From Afipia sp. GAS231 (GTDB lineage Bacteria > Pseudomonadota > Alphaproteobacteria > Rhizobiales > Xanthobacteraceae): a DNA stretch of 64,000 bases. A program made the position numbers and the translations under genes. Below the pieces are notes generated by a model. That model had not been told where the DNA came from and searched no databases. It was given only the letters and a program-made list of their open reading frames with translations. Below are positions 56,555 through 64,000 of the stretch, in pieces; position 1 is the stretch's first letter; each line of letters opens with the position of its first letter. The DNA lies in assembly GCF_900103365.1 (NCBI RefSeq), contig NZ_LT629703.1, positions 2,604,001 to 2,668,000 of the forward strand, written 5' to 3'.

Positions 56555-56869
56555 TCCGGAGCCTCCACGCTCACGTTTTCGAACTGTCTTCCGGTCTACA
56601 GGTCGATGGTTAAGCGAACGTTCCGTCAACCTTGATGGGATGTTGCCAGACCCACTCAAATGCCGACGAACGACGAAAAGCGACCGTGATAGTTAATGGT
56701 TTGTAAATGTGGCGCGATGGTGAAGGCAAGCGCGTTCAAGGCCTGAATCACCGGATTTCAGGCGTTCGCCGCGCCGGTTTTGCACCAGGCGGCTGAATCG
56801 GCGTTCATACAAGCGGGATCTGCCGGTTTATCTGCCGACCGGCTGGTCCACAGACCAGATCCGGCCGGT
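56555..56869. other. Intergenic region between pal and the acyltransferase
   Basis: 315 bases, probably holding the pal promoter. A hairpin CTGGTC/GACCAG with outer ACCGG/CCGGT arms at 56838-56869 lies just after the acyltransferase stop and may end its transcript. A weaker inverted repeat GCCTGAA/TTCAGGC is near 56744. TTAA-N7-TAAA at 56693-56707 is only a near match to a CtrA site. No gene is supported. Confidence 0.5.
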
Positions 56870-57607
56870 TCAGGAACTCGGAACGATGGAAGCGCGCTCG
56901 TAGGAGGCCGTGGGATCCTGCGAAGGCTGCTGCTGGCCCGGGCGCTCAAACAGCATCCGACGCTCGAACGCGGTCGAACGCAGGAACGGATAACGGGCAA
57001 GCACCGGTTCCCGCACCGTCGGCAGATGCGCAGCCATCAATCCAACCGGCTTCACCAGGCCCGGATACAATCGCGGCTCGCACCAGGTTTCCTGCAGGAA
57101 CACCCGACGGTAGAATGCCTGATGCTCCGGACGAACGATCGCTAGTCCATAATCGGCGTTGAAGTAAACGCCGGCCATGGAACCGAGCCTCACGGTCACA
57201 TAAGGCAGCTCAGGGAAATTACGGGCCTTGTCGGGGTCTGCGACGAAGCGGGTTGAATCGATGAAGATCCTGCCCTTGTCCAGCTCAGGATGCAGCACAT
57301 CGCCGAACAGTTCGACCGAAGGCGACAGCCGCCATTCGGACGTCAGCACGCTGATGCGGATCGAGCTGTAGAGTTCGCCGTTGAAGTAAACGCCGAATGT
57401 CCACGCGTTGGGAGCGTCTTCGTAACTGTCTACCACGCGCTGGTCAGCAGAAGGACGGACGGCACCCTCGCGCAAGTAAGCCCGATAGCGCAGCCTGTAG
57501 ATTTCGTCCTTTTCCTCTGGCGTTGTTGCAAGACGGTAGTCGGCTTGATTTAGCCAGTCCGAACTCCGCCCCGTGGCCGTCGTGGATGCCTCGGCCGGGG
57601 ACCTCAT
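56870..57607 (-). CDS. FeeM/LuxI-like N-acyltransferase
   Basis: A 245-residue protein. It has the arrangement of the autoinducer-synthase-like GNAT fold: IYRLRYRAYLREG, VVDSYEDAPNAWTFGVY, SSIRISVL, and IDSTRFVADPDKAR, which mirrors the LuxI 'ESTRF' motif. N-acyl amino acid synthases of FeeM type share these and use acyl-ACP to acylate an amino acid. No LuxR-type regulator is near, so it is unlikely to be a classical AHL synthase. Start at 57607. It sits between the GGDEF-EAL gene and pal. A CtrA-type box lies upstream. Confidence 0.75.
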   Translation of the reverse strand: MRSPAEASTTATGRSSDWLNQADYRLATTPEEKDEIYRLRYRAYLREGAVRPSADQRVVDSYEDAPNAWTFGVYFNGELYSSIRISVLTSEWRLSPSVELFGDVLHPELDKGRIFIDSTRFVADPDKARNFPELPYVTVRLGSMAGVYFNADYGLAIVRPEHQAFYRRVFLQETWCEPRLYPGLVKPVGLMAAHLPTVREPVLARYPFLRSTAFERRMLFERPGQQQPSQDPTASYERASIVPSS

Positions 57608-57655
57608 GCAGTACTCCTAACACTTACAAGCAACTTCTGCGAGCGGTCTAAATAT

Positions 57656-57671
57656 TAACAGCTTGTTAACG
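57656..57671 (-). promoter_or_regulatory. CtrA-type box upstream of the acyltransferase
   Basis: TTAA (57656-57659), seven bases, TTAAC (57667-57671): an exact TTAA-N7-TTAAC site. It starts 49 bases upstream of the acyltransferase start codon and is in the 147-base gap after the GGDEF-EAL gene. The match to the CtrA consensus is complete; binding is inferred only from sequence. Confidence 0.6.
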
Positions 57672-57754
57672 AGATTGCAAAGCCATCACGTCATTAGGGT
57701 TAACCTGCCGCCGCAGCATCTCGAACTTTAGGTTGCGCCAGCTCGCCTCAACCG

Positions 57755-60085
57755 TCAAGCGATAGAGCGGGATGGAACCAGCTGCAAGGGGTCGTCGGGC
57801 AGCCGCCGGCCGTGCGACACGTTCAGGAGCTGGCGGATCCGGGCCGCCGGCACTGGCCGGCTGAACAGGTAGCCCTGCACTTCGCTGACCGTGCCGTCGG
57901 CGCTGATCAACTCGAGCTGCTCGTTGGTTTCGATACCCTCGACCACCACCGACATGCCGAGGTCGGCCGACAGCCGCGCCACGCCGCGCAACAAGGTCAA
58001 CGGGCGATGGCTGTCGATCCCTTCCAGGAAGGAGCGGTCGATCTTCACCTTCTGCAATGGGAAGTTGTGCAGATAACTGAGGCTGGAATAGCCGGTGCCG
58101 AAGTCGTCCAGCGATATCCGCACGCCGAGCGACCGCAATTGCGACAGCACATCATGTGTCATTTGCGTATTGCGCAACAGCGAGGATTCCGTGATCTCGA
58201 TCTCGACACGGTTCGCCGGCAGGCCGGAGACCTCGAGCGCGTAGCGGACTTCGCTCAGTACATCGCGCTGGTGAAACTGCTGCGGCGAAAAGTTGACGGC
58301 GACGCTGACGCCTTCGGGCCACTTCATGCATTCCATGCAGGCCTTGCGCAAAATCCAGCGGCCAAGGTCGACGATCAGGCCCATATCCTCGGCCACAGGA
58401 ATGATGTCGACGGGGGAAACAGTGCCGCGAACCGGATGATTCCAGCGCAGCAGCGCTTCGCAGGTGGATATTCTGCCCGACTTGAGGTTGACCAGCGGCT
58501 GGTAGTAGAGCTCGAACTCCTCGTTGGCCAACGCCCTGCGCAGGTCCAGTTCGAGGGTACGGCGCGCCTCGACGACCTGCGCCATCTCGTCGCGGAAGAA
58601 GCAGAAGGTACCGCGGCCATCGGCCTTGGCGCGGTACAGCGCCATGTCGGCGTTCTTGAGCAGCGTATCGGCGCTGACGCCGCGCGTGCTCATGGCGATA
58701 CCGACGCTGGCGCCAATCTCGACCAGATGATTGTCGATCTTGTAGCGTTCGCTCAGCCGGTCGACGATGCGCCGGGCGAGACCCGCGGCGTCATCTGCGG
58801 AATGGATGTTCTGCTGGAACACGACGAACTCGTCGCCGCCGAACCGCGCCACAAAATCCTCGGGCCGCAGCATCTCGCGCAACCGATCGGCCACCGCGCA
58901 CAGCAACTGGTCGCCGCATGGATGCCCGAGCGTGTCGTTGACCTGCTTGAACTGGTCGAGATCGACGAACAGCAGCGCCGACAATTGCTCGGCGCCCTGC
59001 TGGATCGCCAGCAGCCGTCCGATTTCATCGCGGAAATTGACCCGGTTCGGCAACGCCGTGAGTTCGTCGTAGCGGGCCAGATGACTGATGCGGGCTTCCG
59101 CATTGCGCCGCTCGGTAATGTCTTCGAGCAGCACGACGGCGCCGCCGTCCGCCATCGGCTGGAACGTCCACGACAACGACCGGCCCCGCACCACGTCGGG
59201 ATCGGTCGTGATCATGTCCCGCGCCTGCGTATCCTCGATTTCCGCCAGGATCATCCGGCTGCTGGCCGGGGAGACCGAACCCGCGGCGACGCCGGCCGCC
59301 ATGATGTCGGACGCTGTGACGCCCCGCTGCACCAAATCGTCGGACAGATCCATCATTTCGCTGAAGCGATAGTTCATGACTGCAAGCCGGCCGTCGGCGC
59401 GGAACATGCACAGCCCATGCGGCATGTTATTCAAGGCAGTGTCGAACTGGTTCGCCAGCGCGGCCTCGCGCTCGCGCGCCACCAATGCCCGGACAAAGAT
59501 TTCCTGCAGGTTGGTCGTGATCTGCCGCAGCGCCAGGAAGAACACGCCGCTGACGCAGGCCATTCCGATGTAATAAGGCGTGCCGTGCATCGCCAGCGCG
59601 ATCGAGGTCGGGCCGCAGGCGAGTGCGATCTGCACCTGGAAGATCCGCGGCCTGCCGAACGTCCTCCCGGCACCGGCCGCGACGTAGCCCGTGGTGACCG
59701 CCAGGCAGATCATGTGAGCGACGGCGTCATTGCTGCTCAGCAAGGCGACCGAACACCAGGTGCCGAGGGCTGCGGCATAGACGATCGCCCAGAATTGATA
59801 GCGCCTTTCCCAGCGTGACGCTTCATCGGCGGTCAAGGCTAACTTGCGCTTGCGGTACAGATGCATCTCAACGGCGCGAATGGCACCGATCAGCATGAGA
59901 AATGCGACGCAGGGCCAGAGCAGCATGACATCGGTCTTGAGCGCCGTCATCGCCGCCGCGAACGCAACCATCACCGCGCCCGCGAACAATGGCGCCGCGT
60001 TCTGAAACAGCGAATCGATCAGCGCCGCGTAAGTCGACGGCGAGACATTTTGGTCGTGCTCTGCGGTTTGGTTTGCAAGCTGCAT
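57755..60085 (-). CDS. Membrane PAS-GGDEF-EAL c-di-GMP signalling protein
   Basis: A 776-residue protein. About six membrane helices span residues 30-190, then a PAS-like segment (210-325). The GGDEF domain has intact GGDEF at 416-420 with RPED five residues before it, the RxxD inhibitory site. The EAL domain keeps EAL at 543-545, NFSPQQF, DDFGTGYSSLSYL and EGIETNEQL. Both synthesis and breakdown look possible. It lies between tolB and the acyltransferase on the same strand. Confidence 0.93.
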   Translation of the reverse strand: MQLANQTAEHDQNVSPSTYAALIDSLFQNAAPLFAGAVMVAFAAAMTALKTDVMLLWPCVAFLMLIGAIRAVEMHLYRKRKLALTADEASRWERRYQFWAIVYAAALGTWCSVALLSSNDAVAHMICLAVTTGYVAAGAGRTFGRPRIFQVQIALACGPTSIALAMHGTPYYIGMACVSGVFFLALRQITTNLQEIFVRALVAREREAALANQFDTALNNMPHGLCMFRADGRLAVMNYRFSEMMDLSDDLVQRGVTASDIMAAGVAAGSVSPASSRMILAEIEDTQARDMITTDPDVVRGRSLSWTFQPMADGGAVVLLEDITERRNAEARISHLARYDELTALPNRVNFRDEIGRLLAIQQGAEQLSALLFVDLDQFKQVNDTLGHPCGDQLLCAVADRLREMLRPEDFVARFGGDEFVVFQQNIHSADDAAGLARRIVDRLSERYKIDNHLVEIGASVGIAMSTRGVSADTLLKNADMALYRAKADGRGTFCFFRDEMAQVVEARRTLELDLRRALANEEFELYYQPLVNLKSGRISTCEALLRWNHPVRGTVSPVDIIPVAEDMGLIVDLGRWILRKACMECMKWPEGVSVAVNFSPQQFHQRDVLSEVRYALEVSGLPANRVEIEITESSLLRNTQMTHDVLSQLRSLGVRISLDDFGTGYSSLSYLHNFPLQKVKIDRSFLEGIDSHRPLTLLRGVARLSADLGMSVVVEGIETNEQLELISADGTVSEVQGYLFSRPVPAARIRQLLNVSHGRRLPDDPLQLVPSRSIA

Positions 60086-60268
60086 TATGGGCGTACGCGA
60101 TCCTGTCCAACCACGCCGTTCTACCCTTTGCAGATGAAGTCTTTCTGAGGGAACATCGTTACCGATACGTTGCCGTCGGTTTCCGGTTGTGGAAATCTGC
60201 TCGAAAAATCAGCAGGCTAGGCAACGTTTGCCGAGCCCCTGCGACGTTCTGGTTGCTGCCGCCTCGCT

Positions 60269-61627
60269 TCAGGACAACAGCGGGGACCACGCCGGATCGG
60301 ACGCAAAACCAGGTGTGGGAACCCGCAATTCGTTGCGTCCGGAGATGTCGATGGTGAACAGCGAGGGCCCGCCACCGCCGCCGGGCTCGCGGAAGAACAT
60401 CAGGACCCGGCCATTCGGCGCGAATGTCGGCCCTTCATTGTGGAAGCCCGAGGTAAGGATGCGCTCGCCCGAGCCGTCGGTCTTCATGATGCCGATCGAG
60501 AACTGGCCGCCGCCCTGCTTGGTGAACGCGATATAATCGCCGCGCGGCGACCACACCGGGGTCGAATAGCTGCCCTCGCCGAACGAGATCCGCTGCGCCC
60601 CGCCGCCGCCGGCCGGCATCACATAGATCTGCGGCTTTCCGCCGCGGTCGGATTCGAAGCAGATCTTGCTGCCGTCCGGCGCGTAGGACGGCGAGGTGTC
60701 GATCGCCGGCGTATCGGTCAGCCGGGTCGTGGTCTTCGACCGCAGGTCCATCACGAACAGGTTCGAGTTGCCGCCCTGCTGCAGGCTCATGATGACGCGC
60801 TGGCCGTCCGGCGAGAATCGCGGCGAAAACGACATGCCGGGGAAATTGCCGACGATCTCGCGCTGCCCGGTCTCGATGTTGAACAGGTAGACCCTGGGAT
60901 CGCCCTGGCCGAACTCCATGTAGGTGATTTCCTGGGTCGACGGCGAGAACCGCGGCGTCAGCACCAGGTCGCTTCCCTTGGTCAGGTAACGGACATTGGC
61001 GCCGTCCTGGTCCATCAGCGCCAGCCGCTTGACGCGGCGCTCCTTCGGCCCGGTCTCGTCGACGAACACGACGCGGCTGTCAAAATAGCCTTTTTCGCCG
61101 GTCAGCCGCTCGTAGATCTGGTCGGAGATGATGTGCGCGATCCGCCGCCAGTATTCCGGCGAGGTGAAATATTGCTGACCGGTGAGCTGCTGGCCGGTGT
61201 TGACGTCCCAGAGGCGGAACTCGGCCTTGAGACGGCCGTCGCCCTGCCGGGTCATGCGGCCGGTCACCAGCGCCTGCGCGTTGATGGTCTTCCAGCTCTG
61301 GAACTGCGGCGCGGTGTCGATATTGGTGATGCGCTCGATGAAGGCGGCCTGGTCGATCGGCGCGAACAATCCACTGCGCTTCAGATTGTTGGTAATGACC
61401 TGCGCCACGCCGGCGCCGACCTCGGCGTCTCCAGGCGTGCCCGCCACGAAGTTCGGGATCGCGATCGGCAGCGGGGTGAATTCGCCCTCGGGAACGATAA
61501 TGCGCTTCGGCCCCTGCGCGAAAGCGTTGCGACCGCCGGCGACAGCGCCTAGCGCTGCCATTCCGGAAATGATCTGCCGGCGGCTCAGGCGGAACGGCAT
61601 GTGGGGCAATCCATTTTTGTCGGTCAT
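60269..61627 (-). CDS. tolB: Tol-Pal system protein TolB
   Basis: A 452-residue periplasmic beta-propeller protein that binds Pal and TolA. N-terminal region [19 protein letters not shown] and propeller repeats such as [18 protein letters not shown] and [18 protein letters not shown] are clear. The signal sequence holds [15 protein letters not shown], with a twin-Arg (Tat-like) motif. Start at 61627, or 61600 (MPFRLSRRQ). It is 41 bases behind tolA. Confidence 0.95.
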   Translation of the reverse strand: MTDKNGLPHMPFRLSRRQIISGMAALGAVAGGRNAFAQGPKRIIVPEGEFTPLPIAIPNFVAGTPGDAEVGAGVAQVITNNLKRSGLFAPIDQAAFIERITNIDTAPQFQSWKTINAQALVTGRMTRQGDGRLKAEFRLWDVNTGQQLTGQQYFTSPEYWRRIAHIISDQIYERLTGEKGYFDSRVVFVDETGPKERRVKRLALMDQDGANVRYLTKGSDLVLTPRFSPSTQEITYMEFGQGDPRVYLFNIETGQREIVGNFPGMSFSPRFSPDGQRVIMSLQQGGNSNLFVMDLRSKTTTRLTDTPAIDTSPSYAPDGSKICFESDRGGKPQIYVMPAGGGGAQRISFGEGSYSTPVWSPRGDYIAFTKQGGGQFSIGIMKTDGSGERILTSGFHNEGPTFAPNGRVLMFFREPGGGGGPSLFTIDISGRNELRVPTPGFASDPAWSPLLS

Positions 61628-61668
61628 CGCTTCAAGCTTTGCTCATATTGGTGATCGCGGGCCGAATG

Positions 61669-62607
61669 TCAGGTTTTCTGTTCGGTGAAAACCGGCGCAA
61701 AATATTTCCATTCCTCGAAAAACGCCGCGGGCAATTTATACGGCTGGCATTCGATGATCGCGCGCAACGCGCTCTCCTGATAGACGCGCAGGTAAGGCGT
61801 CGCCGGCGTGCCTTCGGGAACCGGCATGCCTTCCAGCGAACCGTCGCGCTTCAGCTTGATCGCGAACACCGCTTCGGACTTCTGCTGCTCGATGCCGCCA
61901 TAGGGCTTTTTCCAGCAGCGCTCGACCTGCTGCTTGAACATCGCGCCCCAGGTCGCGGAATTGTCGGCGGCAGCACCCTTCGACAGGCCGAGGGCAGCGT
62001 TGGAATTCAGCGTGTCGCCGGTCGCGGCCTGGCGCGTCGGATCGCGCTTGTCGAGGAGAGCCGCGATCTGGGACTGATCGTAGTGCCGTTCCACGATCTT
62101 CGGCTTCACCTCAGGCGGCTTGGCGGCAGCCTGCACTGGTTTTGGCGGCGGCTTCTTTTCTTCCTTCTTGATCGCTTCGGCGATCGGATCGGGCTTGACC
62201 GGATCCGGCTTCTTCTCGATCGGCTTCGGTTCTTCCTTCGGCTTCTCGACCACCTTCGGCGGATCGGGCTTTTTCTCGACCGGCTTTTCCTCGATCTTCG
62301 GCTGTGGCGGCGGCGCGGTGTCGGTGACGACCGGCGGCTTCTCGCTGACCTTGCCGACGGCATCGTCGACCGGCTTGGCTTCGGCGATCTTGTCGACCAG
62401 CGGCTTCGGGTTTTCCTTCTTGCCGGTCTTCATGCCGGCCATGATATGGGCGAGCTGATCGGGCGAGACGACGTCCACCGGAACGGAATCTTCCGGCGTC
62501 ATTTCGAGCGCGCGGGTCGAAAACGACACCATCGTCCATCCCAGCACGAGGACGTGCAGGACAACAGACGCAGCCAGTGTCTTGTCGACCTTGACCTTCA
62601 AGTTCAC
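61669..62607 (-). CDS. tolA: Tol-Pal system protein TolA
   Basis: A 312-residue protein with an N-terminal membrane helix (LAASVVLHVLVLGWTMVSF), a long Lys/Pro/Glu-rich middle domain (PKIEEKPVEKKPDPP) that reaches across the periplasm, and a C-terminal domain with the WKKPYGGIEQQKSEAVFAIK pattern. It carries force from TolQR to Pal and TolB. Starts 1 base after the tolR stop. Confidence 0.92.
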   Translation of the reverse strand: MNLKVKVDKTLAASVVLHVLVLGWTMVSFSTRALEMTPEDSVPVDVVSPDQLAHIMAGMKTGKKENPKPLVDKIAEAKPVDDAVGKVSEKPPVVTDTAPPPQPKIEEKPVEKKPDPPKVVEKPKEEPKPIEKKPDPVKPDPIAEAIKKEEKKPPPKPVQAAAKPPEVKPKIVERHYDQSQIAALLDKRDPTRQAATGDTLNSNAALGLSKGAAADNSATWGAMFKQQVERCWKKPYGGIEQQKSEAVFAIKLKRDGSLEGMPVPEGTPATPYLRVYQESALRAIIECQPYKLPAAFFEEWKYFAPVFTEQKT

Positions 62608-62608
62608 C

Positions 62609-63079
62609 TCAGGAGCCCTGCTCCGGAACGATGACGATATTCGCCTTGAACCCCGCGGTCCTAATATACCCCAATAATTTCATCATATCCGTGTAACAGA
62701 CGTCTTTATCGCCACGCAGATAGACCACGCTGTCGGCATCCGACCGGGTCTCCCGGATCGCCTTGATCTTGGGCAACAGGTCACTGGACGAGATCAGCGT
62801 ATCGCCCAGATAAAGTTCGACGTTCGAATTGCAGGCGCCGTTGGTGCGCTTCACCGACAGCGTCAGCGGCGGCGCATTCGAGGCCAGCGACTTGCCGCCG
62901 CTGGCGATCGGCAGATCGATGTCGATGGTCGAGGTCATCAGGGGTGCTGCGACCATGAAGATGATCAAGAGCACCAGCATGACGTCGACCATCGGCGTGA
63001 CGTTGATCTCCGCCATGACAGCCGCACGACGCCGGCCGCGTCGGCCGCCACCCGACGAACCTGCCATGTTCATCGCCAT
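62609..63079 (-). CDS. tolR: Tol-Pal system protein TolR (ExbD family)
   Basis: A 156-residue ExbD/TolR protein. Single membrane helix VDVMLVLLIIFMVAAPLM with the conserved proton-carrying Asp; EINVTPMVDV precedes it. C-terminal periplasmic domain present. The Arg-rich start (GGGRRGRRRAA) sits in the cytoplasm. Works with TolQ as the proton motor. Confidence 0.96.
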   Translation of the reverse strand: MAMNMAGSSGGGRRGRRRAAVMAEINVTPMVDVMLVLLIIFMVAAPLMTSTIDIDLPIASGGKSLASNAPPLTLSVKRTNGACNSNVELYLGDTLISSSDLLPKIKAIRETRSDADSVVYLRGDKDVCYTDMMKLLGYIRTAGFKANIVIVPEQGS

Positions 63080-63116
63080 GATATTGATCTCACCGATCTA
63101 TTCATCATATCGCCGC

Positions 63117-63830
63117 TCACGCCCGCTCGTCGATCTGGCGCGACAGGATGGCCGAAAATTCATCCGCGAAACCCTCCAGGCGCTGGGCCTGCCGGTTCAC
63201 CTCGGAAATGAACTTATTGTAGAAAATAGTCGCCGGAATGGCAGCGATAAGGCCGATGGCGGTGGCAAACAGCGCCTCCGCGATGCCGGGGGCGACCACC
63301 GCCAGCGAGGTATTCTTTGAGGCCGCAATCGACTGGAAGCTCGACATGATGCCCCAGACGGTTCCAAACAGGCCGACGAACGGCCCGGCTGAACCCACCG
63401 TCGCCAGCACCAGCAGCCGCCGTTCCAGCCGCTCGACCTCGCGGGCGATGGAGACGTTCATCACCTTCTCGATCCGCATCTGCAGGCCGGCAAAGGAACG
63501 GGTCTGGCTTTCGAACGAGCGCTTCCATTCGCGCATGGCGGCGACGAAACACGCCGCCATCGACTGCGTCGGCTTGGCCGACAGTGCGCGGTACAGTTCC
63601 TCGATCGATTGCCCGGACCAGAACGCCTGTTCGAAACGGTCCATGGCGCGCTTGGTGCGGGAATAGAGGATGATCTTGTCGATCGCGATCGCCCAGACCC
63701 AGACCGAGCAGGACAATAGCCCGAGCATGACCGTTTTCACGACCCAGTGGGCCTGCAGGAACAGCGCGATCAGCGATACGTCGCTGGATGCCAGCGGCAG
63801 CGCTGATTGGGCCACGTCGGCGGGATTCAT
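63117..63830 (-). CDS. tolQ: Tol-Pal system protein TolQ (ExbB family)
   Basis: A 237-residue MotA/TolQ/ExbB protein with three membrane helices: SLIALFLQAHWVVKTVMLGL, then VGSAGPFVGLFGTVWGIM and the GIAEALFATAIGLIAAIPA helix. Start at 63830 (MNPADVAQS), with GAGAGGAT 9 bases before. A longer frame reaching 63938 crosses a repeat and is unlikely. Forms the stator of the proton motor with TolR. Confidence 0.96.
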   Translation of the reverse strand: MNPADVAQSALPLASSDVSLIALFLQAHWVVKTVMLGLLSCSVWVWAIAIDKIILYSRTKRAMDRFEQAFWSGQSIEELYRALSAKPTQSMAACFVAAMREWKRSFESQTRSFAGLQMRIEKVMNVSIAREVERLERRLLVLATVGSAGPFVGLFGTVWGIMSSFQSIAASKNTSLAVVAPGIAEALFATAIGLIAAIPATIFYNKFISEVNRQAQRLEGFADEFSAILSRQIDERA

Positions 63831-64000
63831 AGGCGGTATCCTCTCAACGCTCTCGCTCCGGTTTGCGCATGATCTTTTCCACTTTTCCGGATCATGTTCG
63901 GTCCCAAATCTTCCGGAGCAACGGGCTGCCGGTTCCACAGCCGCGCGTCGGGCGCGGCGATATGCGCCAGCGCATGAGCCTCACTTTGCGTCACATGGGG
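63827..64000 (-). CDS. Possible C-terminal end of a gene upstream of tolQ (partial)
   Basis: A frame open from the window end reads HVTQSEAHALAHIAAPDA and on to ARALRGYRL, with its TGA overlapping the tolQ ATG (ATGA). The last third is translated from a dispersed palindromic repeat (63861-63904). In many bacteria ybgC lies here, but I do not recognise the sequence. It could be chance; only 57 codons are visible. Confidence 0.3.
   Translation of the reverse strand, partial: PHVTQSEAHALAHIAAPDARLWNRQPVAPEDLGPNMIRKSGKDHAQTGARALRGYRL
63861..63904. repeat. GCATGATC...GATCATG palindromic element, copy 2
   Basis: GCGCATGATCTTTTCCACTT and TTCCGGATCATGTTCGG are arms of a shorter version of the element at 42981. 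It is 30 bases upstream of the tolQ start, in the leader of the tol operon. Confidence 0.7.

Noticed and set aside
56693..56707. TTAA-N7-TAAA upstream of pal as a CtrA site
   Set aside because: One base differs from the core half-site; a weak match in AT-rich promoter DNA is not enough.
57812..59818. A 668-codon plus-strand frame opposite the GGDEF-EAL gene near tolB
   Set aside because: Shadow of the minus-strand gene; no recognisable domain.

Overview
The window reads as a chromosomal segment of a high-GC alphaproteobacterium in the Bradyrhizobium / Rhodopseudomonas group. This rests on family content: GapR (DUF2312), DUF1036, DUF1244, paired DUF465/YdcH proteins, a three-gene pnt operon, the small aa3-oxidase subunit IV, and several intergenic palindromes that resemble repeats I know from Bradyrhizobium genomes. 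No rRNA, tRNA, CRISPR array, IS element, integrase or prophage gene was seen by eye. Taxonomy is inference; no search was run.

Layout. 1-6.3 kb: two convergent ABC importers, a carbohydrate-type set (binding protein plus two permeases, no ATPase in view) and a polyamine-type set (ATPase plus two permeases, no binding protein). 6.4-12.3 kb: a TTC38-like TPR protein coupled to a GlxA-type AraC regulator, an enoyl-CoA hydratase, an alpha/beta hydrolase with a Cys at the nucleophile position, and a divergent GlpD. 12.4-18.7 kb: a PAS-GGDEF-EAL protein, an LhgO-like oxidase, two divergent DUF465 genes, a LexA-type SOS box in front of two small unknown genes, and a stand-alone diguanylate cyclase. 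18.8-22.5 kb: purEK, aqpZ, rpsU and a TPR lipoprotein. 22.5-31.8 kb: a minus-strand run with a Ca2+/H+ antiporter, a cupin, a hydrolase, pntAA-pntAB-pntB, an oxidase subunit, an AbrB/Doc toxin-antitoxin pair and oligoendopeptidase F.

32-42 kb: an NtrC-type response regulator behind a CtrA-like site, an L,D-transpeptidase followed by a MepK-like murein endopeptidase, a class III adenylate cyclase, a GFA-family protein and a covalent flavoprotein oxidase. 42-50.6 kb: gapR, DUF1244, DUF1036-pyk, OsmC, TetR, a GT87 membrane glycosyltransferase, a LivJ-like binding protein and a DUF3052/DUF2867 pair. 50.6-64 kb: ftsH, tilS, cpoB, pal, tolB, tolA, tolR and tolQ on the minus strand.

The most unusual feature is the tol-pal region. 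Between tolB and pal, on the same strand, sit a membrane GGDEF-EAL protein and a FeeM/LuxI-like N-acyltransferase with an exact CtrA-type TTAA-N7-TTAAC box upstream. A proline-iminopeptidase-like hydrolase on the opposite strand separates pal from cpoB. A link between acyl signalling or lipid synthesis, c-di-GMP, cell-cycle control and envelope constriction is possible but is inference. Second are the SOS-box small genes at 17.4-18.0 kb. At least five families of intergenic palindromic repeats occur; some overlap stop codons or possible coding frames.
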